This document shows positions 59,521 to 64,000 of a stretch of DNA of 64,000 nucleotides, piece by piece. This stretch comes from RGIG5050 sp045636065. Lineage in GTDB: Bacteria > Verrucomicrobiota > Kiritimatiellia > RFP12 > UBA1067. The stretch spans positions 45,431 through 109,430 of the forward strand of contig JAZTWW010000026.1 of the NCBI GenBank assembly GCA_045636065.1, in the 5' to 3' direction. The position numbers were made by a program, and so were the translations under genes. The notes under the pieces are model-generated. The model worked only from the letters and a program-made list of their open reading frames with translations. It ran no database searches and was not told where the DNA came from. Numbering within the stretch: the stretch's first letter is position 1; each line of letters starts with the position of its first letter.

Positions 59521-60342
59521 CCTCACCCTGCTCCAGAGAGGAGCATGCACATTCATCGTCGAGCCACCCGTCTGTAGGAAGAACCCCTCTGGCACTGAGC
59601 CGGCGTCTACCGTCTTGGCGGGATTGCGGTCTCCCGTGAACACGGCATGGCTCACTGAGCTCGTGCCGGCGCAGATCCTCGTGAAGTCGGCCCTTCTTAT
59701 ATGCTTGACGGATTCGCCGTTGCGGATGAAGTCCTCGACGAACGACATGACGCCAGCAAGGTTCGGGTCTCCTCCGCGTCCGCATGTGGAGAGTGTGGCG
59801 ATCTTGAAATCCTCCCCTCCCGGCATGCGGCAGTATGCAGTGAACACGGTGCGGCCGTCGCCGTCGGGCTCGGACTCGACCGTGAACGTGTACGTCTCGC
59901 CGACCTTCCACGCGAACGGCATCATCGTCTGCGCGCCCGTACCTTCACCTTCGAAGCGCTTGACCCTTACGCCAGGCCCCGAATAAAGAACATGCGCGCG
60001 CCTGTCCATGTGGACGTCGGCCTCGCGCGTCTTGAAGTCGAAAGGATCTTCCGTATCCCACACCGAGAAGATTGCAACCCGCTCACCGCTCGGGAGATCC
60101 TGCATGCCGACATATCCGCCATTGAATGCAAGCGCGCAGAAATACGTCCCTGGAACGGTATCACGAACCGTGACATCGGCAGTCATGCGCCTTACGGACC
60201 CGGCCGGAAGCTCATACTGCAGATGCACGCTTCTCGCCTGCCGCCGCGCCTCTTCCATAAGCACGTCCGGCGAGACATCGGTTTGGGCCGCTGCTACGGC
60301 CGCCACCGCTCCAATCGATGCCAAGATGGTGATTTTTTTCAT
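59509..60342 (-). CDS. Exported DUF3472-domain protein
   Basis: 277 aa. Signal peptide 1-19 (A-A-V-A-A-A-Q). The body shows the DUF3472 pattern: N-G-G-Y-V-G-M-Q, V-A-I-F-S-V-W-D-T-E-D, G-A-Q-T-M-M-P-F-A-W-K-V-G-E-T-Y-T-F, a likely carbohydrate-binding beta-sandwich. Function unknown, probably in glycan handling outside the cell. The -10 box lies only 8 bases before the ATG, so its mRNA is expected to be leaderless. Confidence 0.85.
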   Translation of the reverse strand: MKKITILASIGAVAAVAAAQTDVSPDVLMEEARRQARSVHLQYELPAGSVRRMTADVTVRDTVPGTYFCALAFNGGYVGMQDLPSGERVAIFSVWDTEDPFDFKTREADVHMDRRAHVLYSGPGVRVKRFEGEGTGAQTMMPFAWKVGETYTFTVESEPDGDGRTVFTAYCRMPGGEDFKIATLSTCGRGGDPNLAGVMSFVEDFIRNGESVKHIRRADFTRICAGTSSVSHAVFTGDRNPAKTVDAGSVPEGFFLQTGGSTMNVHAPLWSRVRAGY

Positions 60343-60350
60343 GCCAACAT

Positions 60351-60356
60351 ATTACA
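60351..60356 (-). promoter_or_regulatory. -10 box of the DUF3472 gene
   Basis: TGTAAT on the minus strand, 8 bases before the ATG at 60342, no Shine-Dalgarno. Several TTGC-type -35 candidates lie 15-19 bases upstream. Confidence 0.45.
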
Positions 60357-60423
60357 CCATTGCGCAGAAAAATGCAAGCAAAAAACGGTCTTTTCCCAAG
60401 CTAAAAATTTCTTGATTTCGCTC

Positions 60424-60452
60424 TTGATAACGCATGTCCGTTTTGGTATACT
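60424..60452 (+). promoter_or_regulatory. tRNA-Pro promoter
   Basis: TTGATA (60424-60429), 17 bases, TATACT (60447-60452); transcription would begin about 9 bases before the tRNA. Confidence 0.75.
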
Positions 60453-60467
60453 ATTTGAAGTTTTTCA

Positions 60468-60544
60468 CGGAGCGTAGCGCAGTCTGGTAGCGCGTTTGGT
60501 TCGGGACCAAAAGGTCGAGGGTTCAAATCCCTCCGCTCCGACCA
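60468..60544 (+). tRNA. tRNA-Pro (anticodon CGG)
   Basis: Acceptor CGGAGCG/CGCTCCG, D arm GCGC/GCGC, anticodon stem TTTGG/CCAAA with loop TTCGGGA (anticodon CGG, reads CCG; G37 as expected for Pro), T arm GAGGG/CCCTC with loop TTCAAAT, discriminator A and encoded CCA. Confidence 0.96.
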
Positions 60545-60594
60545 ATCCCCTTGATCAAAGCTTGATAGCCCCTCCCAACGGGGCGCATAAACGA

Positions 60595-60623
60595 AAGACC
60601 CGCGCGGCAAGCCGTGCGGGTCT
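60595..60623. terminator. Bidirectional terminator between tRNA-Pro and HU
   Basis: AAGACCCGCGCGGC and GCCGTGCGGGTCTT pair over a 2-base core, with A-rich sequence on one side and TCTT on the other. It can end both converging transcripts. Confidence 0.7.
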
Positions 60624-60646
60624 TCGTGCGTCATTAAAGACTGCCA

Positions 60647-60958
60647 TCACTTCTTGGGGGGGAGAACCGCATCCTTCGCAACCTTGGCGAGGCGGAACTT
60701 GAGGACCTTGCAGGCCTTCTTCTTGATGGCTTCGCCGGTCTGGGGATTGCGGACGGTGCGAGCCTTCTGCTGCTTGACGAGGAGCTTGCCGAGGCCGGGA
60801 AGGAGAATCCCCTTCTCGAGCTTGGCGCCGGCATAGGCGATCTCGAGAAGCTTGTCATAGGCGGCGGCAGCCTGCTTCTTGGAGATCTCGGCAGCTTCCG
60901 CGATAGCGGTGAGGATTGCGCCCTTCGTGGTCGGGACAACGACTTTCTTTGTAGCCAT
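60647..60958 (-). CDS. hup: HU-family nucleoid DNA-binding protein
   Basis: 103 aa. HU/IHF fold: I-L-T-A-I-A-E-A-A-E-I-S-K-K-Q, then L-L-P-G-L-G-K-L-L-V and the DNA-binding arm K-A-R-T-V-R-N-P-Q-T-G-E-A-I-K-K-K. It bends DNA without strong sequence preference. The N-terminal V-V-V-P-T-T-K-G and the C-terminal Lys-rich tail are slightly longer than in E. coli HU. The ATG at 60958 has AGGAAG upstream; the open frame before it has no support. Confidence 0.95.
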   Translation of the reverse strand: MATKKVVVPTTKGAILTAIAEAAEISKKQAAAAYDKLLEIAYAGAKLEKGILLPGLGKLLVKQQKARTVRNPQTGEAIKKKACKVLKFRLAKVAKDAVLPPKK

Positions 60959-61010
60959 TCTTAACTTCCTTTTTGCACACGCGAGAGGACATCCCTCGCT
61001 GACGGCGGAT

Positions 61011-61066
61011 ATTTTATAGGTTTTTTTCAGATTTTGCAAGTAGAATCGCAAAAAATATGGTAAAAT
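61011..61066. promoter_or_regulatory. Divergent hup / lnt promoters sharing a palindromic -35
   Basis: For hup: TTGCAA (61039-61034), 17 bases, TAAAAT (61016-61011) on the minus strand. For lnt: TGGTAAAAT (-10 at 61061-61066) on the plus strand, 7 bases before its ATG. TTGCAA is its own reverse complement and is the only -35-like box for lnt, but at 21 bases, so sharing is possible though weak for lnt. Confidence 0.5.
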
Positions 61067-61073
61067 ATTGGAC

Positions 61074-62756
61074 ATGAACAGAAAAACCCTACTCTCAAGC
61101 CTTGCAATAGGCCTCTCGGCGACCCTCACGTGGGCCGCCTTCGCGCCGCTGGCGGAAAGCGCGAACGTCGCGATCGCCCTTGCACCCATGCTTATTATAG
61201 CCCGCATGGCGAGCCCCAAACGCGCCGCGGCGGCGTTCCTCGCCTTCGGTTTCGCGCACTGGTTCGCGTCCCTCGCGTGGATGCCGGCCATCATCAAGAA
61301 CAACGGTCCGTGGCCTCTCGTCATTGCCGGATGGGCCGGCCTTGCCCTCCTCTGCGCACTCTACGAGGCGGCGTTCGGTTATATGGCGGCGAACATCTGG
61401 CGTCTTGCGCGCGGCAAGGGCCTCGTCGCGTTTCTTGCGGCGAGCCTCGGCGAGGCCGTCCTCTGGGCCGGGCTTGAGCACTGCCGCGCATTCTGGTTCA
61501 CGGGCTTCTCTTGGAACGAGCTCGGCCTGGCGCTTGTCGACGCACCGGCTCTCGCGGCTCCGGCGAGATATATAGGCATAAGAGGGCTTTCGGCGCTTGT
61601 GATACTCCTCAACGGCGTTTTCGCGACGGTCTTCATGCGCACGTTCAGGGCGTCGCGCACCGGCACGGAGAGCCGCCCAGCGCGCATCGCCGAAACGGCG
61701 ATCCCCCTTTTCGCGATTCTCCTTGCAATGGTTGCCTTCCGCCACGCGACGCTGGCCCCGGGCGAAATGGCCCCGGTGAAGGTTGCCCTTGTCCAGCATA
61801 ACGCCCCTTGCATCTTCTCGGAGGGAGCGGCCCGCCGCAATCCCCTCGCCGAGATCAAGTCGCTCGTCTCGGCGGACGAAGTCGACGGGTGCGACCTTGT
61901 AATCCTTGCCGAGAGCGCATTCACTGGCCTTGGCCCGCTCGACGGCAGATACGCCGTCGCTGCGGCCGGCGAGATCTTGAAGGCGGCAGGAGCGTACGCG
62001 CTTCTCGCCGGCGGCGACATGACGGACGAGGGCCCTGACGGCAAAAGGCGCTTCTACAACTCGGCCGCGCTTTACATCGCCGACGTTGGCGGCGCCAGGT
62101 TCGCGGGGGCATACTCGAAGCAGCATCTTGTCCCGTTCGGCGAATACATCCCCTTCGACAAGAAGCTCAAGTTCCTCCAGAAGCTTTCGCCGATTGGCGT
62201 CTCGCTCCATCCGGGCGAGAGCATGGTCCTCGATCTTGGAAGCATCGGATCGGCCGCGACAGGCATTGGCATCGCGCCTCTCATCTGCTTCGAGGACACC
62301 GATTCCTCGCTCTACGCCAAGGCCGCCTACGCCGGATACCGCGAACCGTACGTGATGGCGAACGCCATAGTGCTTATAACGAACGACAGCTGGTTCTCGA
62401 ACTCGGGCGAGGCCGTGGCGCATGCAGCCCAGGCACGCGGCAGGGCCGTCGAGGCGGGCCTTCCCGTGATACGCGTTGGCAACTCCGGCGCGACGGGCAT
62501 AATCGATCCCGACGGAAGCGCAAGATGGCTTATGGACGGCGACAGGCCGCGCATTGACAAGCCAGGGGTGATGGTGGACTACGTGCTCATGCCCAAGTTC
62601 CACCAGAAGACGTTCTACTCAACATTCGGCGATATACCATTAGGCATCCTTTTCGCGATGGCCGCGATAGCCGCACTCGCGCGCCCTCTAGGGATGTGGA
62701 TTGTGGTAAGAAGGGATAGAAGGGATAAACGCGATAAAAGCGATAAATCCAAGTGA
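61074..62756 (+). CDS. lnt: Apolipoprotein N-acyltransferase
   Basis: 560 aa inner-membrane enzyme that adds the third acyl chain to lipoproteins. N-terminal membrane helices (about residues 1-215) are followed by a nitrilase-type domain with the triad in L-A-E-S-A-F-T-G, S-K-Q-H-L-V-P-F-G-E-Y and L-I-C-F-E-D. A final membrane helix (about 515-535) is followed by the tail R-R-D-R-R-D-K-R-D-K-S-D-K-S-K, encoded by the 46-bp repeat. The ATG at 61074 is preferred over the TTG at 61068; there is no Shine-Dalgarno and transcription probably starts at the ATG. Confidence 0.94.
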   Translation: MNRKTLLSSLAIGLSATLTWAAFAPLAESANVAIALAPMLIIARMASPKRAAAAFLAFGFAHWFASLAWMPAIIKNNGPWPLVIAGWAGLALLCALYEAAFGYMAANIWRLARGKGLVAFLAASLGEAVLWAGLEHCRAFWFTGFSWNELGLALVDAPALAAPARYIGIRGLSALVILLNGVFATVFMRTFRASRTGTESRPARIAETAIPLFAILLAMVAFRHATLAPGEMAPVKVALVQHNAPCIFSEGAARRNPLAEIKSLVSADEVDGCDLVILAESAFTGLGPLDGRYAVAAAGEILKAAGAYALLAGGDMTDEGPDGKRRFYNSAALYIADVGGARFAGAYSKQHLVPFGEYIPFDKKLKFLQKLSPIGVSLHPGESMVLDLGSIGSAATGIGIAPLICFEDTDSSLYAKAAYAGYREPYVMANAIVLITNDSWFSNSGEAVAHAAQARGRAVEAGLPVIRVGNSGATGIIDPDGSARWLMDGDRPRIDKPGVMVDYVLMPKFHQKTFYSTFGDIPLGILFAMAAIAALARPLGMWIVVRRDRRDKRDKSDKSK

Positions 62757-62850
62757 TGGACTTTGATTGGGCAAGAGCGATAAAAGCGATAAATCCAAGT
62801 GATGGACTTTGATTGGGCAAGAGCGATAAAAGCGATAAATCCAAGTGATG
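62731..62850 (+). repeat. 46-bp element, tandem copies at the 3' end of lnt
   Basis: Copies begin at 62731, 62777 and 62823 (the last partial): exact 46-base period, almost identical, each starting GCGATAAAAGCGATAAATCC. Further AAGGGATA-type units precede it. The lnt stop codon is within the first copy. Fills the gap to the next gene. Confidence 0.92.
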
Positions 62851-62872
62851 GGCTGAGAATTTGCGGGAGGTA

Positions 62873-64000
62873 CTACCAGTCCTTCTCGTTGGGTGAGAGG
62901 CGGAGCCTCTGCTGGGCCGCCTTCTTCTCGGCCTCGTGCTCGTCGCTGCGCCGCTGGGCCCGGTCCATCATCTGCTCGGCATCCTCGTCGCGAGGTTCGG
63001 CCTTTGCGGCCTGCGCCTCCTTGGGTTCATCCTCGCCGTCTTCGCTTTTGCTCGCGCCGCTGTCTTTCTCTTCATCTTCATCGGCCTCGGGCTGCTGCGC
63101 GCCGGCCTGCGGCTGACTATCCTGCCCGGACGACTCCTCCTGTGCACCTGAGCCGCCGCCGCCATCCTTCGGCATCAGATCCTGGATGCGCTGGAGCTTC
63201 GCGATGACGTTCGTCTGCACATCGCTCTCCTCCATTCCATACGAGGCCCATCCCGTAACGGTGGCGGGCGTAGGATTCGCAAGGCCAAGCTGCAGCTTCT
63301 CCACCTCCGTCGCGAGCGCACTTATCTCCGCCTGCGCCTCGGCCGTGAAAGGAGGCTTGTTAGTGTAGCTCTGCGCCTGCTGCTCGTACATGCTAGCCCA
63401 CATCGGGAACTTCGAGCGGAACGCCCCCGTGAGCTTCAGCGCCTCGCCGTTCCATTCGCGGGAGTTCTCGGTCTCAGCCTTCGTGTAGGCGTTCGTCTGC
63501 GCCTGGATGCCGGCTGCAATGGATTCAGGAGGAAGCACCACCGCGAGCCAGAAGTCGTGCAGGCTCGATTCCGCAGACGATATCGCCGAAGCGGCGTTGG
63601 GGTCTAGATCGGCAAGCTTCTCGGCTGCGTCGATTGTAGCCGCCTTGCCTCCCTCTATTCTCGAAAGGAGCTGGGCGAGCTGCGTCGAGTTCGTGACGCT
63701 CGCCTCGACGACTCCCCTCAGGGGATCCCACGAATCGGAAAGAGCGTCTGCACGGCGCGCAAGCTCCTCGCTCGCCGAAATCGCCGCCGCAGGTGCGTTG
63801 GTCAGTACGCCATCCTGCGCCTTCATTATGGAAAGCGCCTCCCTGTGGGCTGCGCCTACTAGCGCATCGGGGCTTTTACCTTCGGCGGCCTTCATCGCGG
63901 CGCGCGTCCTTGCGGCCGACCTGAGCGCGGGGAGCTTGTCGGCTGCGCGGATGAAATTGCGCATGGCGCGGTCATCGTCCGGCTCGGCGCGGAGTGTGCG
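62873..64000 (-). CDS. C-terminal part of a Bat/TPR-like protein (5' end outside window)
   Basis: The frame is open from the TAG at 62873 to the right edge of the window (375 codons). Near the edge the peptide L-R-A-E-P-D-D-D-R-A-M-R-N-F-I-R-A-A looks like the last helix pair of a TPR repeat. A helical middle and a long acidic, Gln/Glu/Asp-rich linker (E-D-E-E-K-D-S-G...) lead to a C-terminus ending L-S-P-N-E-K-D-W, a tail style seen in TPR proteins of the BatB/BatC aerotolerance-type operons. An ATG at 63964 exists but probably is internal. Function uncertain. Confidence 0.6.
   Translation of the reverse strand, partial: RTLRAEPDDDRAMRNFIRAADKLPALRSAARTRAAMKAAEGKSPDALVGAAHREALSIMKAQDGVLTNAPAAAISASEELARRADALSDSWDPLRGVVEASVTNSTQLAQLLSRIEGGKAATIDAAEKLADLDPNAASAISSAESSLHDFWLAVVLPPESIAAGIQAQTNAYTKAETENSREWNGEALKLTGAFRSKFPMWASMYEQQAQSYTNKPPFTAEAQAEISALATEVEKLQLGLANPTPATVTGWASYGMEESDVQTNVIAKLQRIQDLMPKDGGGGSGAQEESSGQDSQPQAGAQQPEADEDEEKDSGASKSEDGEDEPKEAQAAKAEPRDEDAEQMMDRAQRRSDEHEAEKKAAQQRLRLSPNEKDW

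Overview
The window reads as a chromosomal segment of a GC-rich, anaerobic, host- or sediment-associated bacterium of the Planctomycetes-Verrucomicrobia-Chlamydiae group, most like Kiritimatiellota or Lentisphaerota. This is inferred from gene content: secreted sulfatase, GH9 glycosidase, DUF3472 and LA_2272-type surface proteins, PPi-type phosphofructokinase, AdhE, ferredoxin-nitroreductase and a PurF with iron-sulfur cysteines. No 16S rRNA or other taxonomic marker is present, so the phylum is a guess. Promoters are recognisable throughout as TTGNNN-17-TATAAT-like pairs.

Layout. 1-3.2 kb (+): tail of a secreted protein, a sulfatase and an octaheme cytochrome, tightly coupled. 3.3-7.1 kb: a candidate small RNA (-), enolase, queF and a fused precorrin-2 dehydrogenase/glutamyl-tRNA reductase whose reading frame carries two clusters of a short repeat. 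7.4-14.6 kb (-): a five-gene secretin operon (PilM/GspL-like, GspM-like, secretin, coiled-coil protein, lytic-transglycosylase-like protein). 14.7-24.5 kb (-): housekeeping genes for cell wall, isoprenoids, glycolysis, riboflavin, recombination, phospholipids and phenylalanine (DUF218, murA, ispH, mazG, HAD-like, pfp, ribH, xseA, pgsA, zinc ribbon, pheA). 24.5-34.4 kb (-): a run from purF through era, malic enzyme, a two-domain glycogen debranching enzyme, an FtsB-like protein and an M50-like protease to a pilin-like protein, mostly with overlapping or nearly touching ends. 34.6 kb: tRNA-Arg(CCG). 35.5-42.9 kb (-): surface-glycan genes (two glycosyltransferases, pyruvyl transferase, nitroreductase, GH9), then queH and an HD hydrolase. 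42.9-53.9 kb (-): aminotransferase with its Lrp regulator, a kinase-like protein, adhE, ferredoxin-nitroreductase, nadD, methyltransferase, histidine phosphatase and parE. 54-56.2 kb: an accessory island with a REP-associated tyrosine transposase (RAYT) and several repeat families. 56.2-64 kb: RNase R-like, ruvC, recO, small zinc ribbon, DUF3472 protein, tRNA-Pro(CGG), HU, lnt, and part of a Bat/TPR-like protein.

The most unusual signal is a repeat system around the RAYT gene. Conserved 14-nt cores (GGTGCCAGACTCCC) and 13-nt palindromes (GGGGACWGTCCCC) sit on a 21-nt lattice, with occasional 33-nt steps. The same units are inserted in frame into surface-loop positions of the hemA fusion and into the C-terminal part of the transposase itself. 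Other points to check are a C-to-D MurA expected to resist fosfomycin, several promoters placed so that their transcripts would be leaderless, an unannotated three-hairpin RNA upstream of enolase, and a dispersed 46-bp element that supplies the C-terminus of Lnt.
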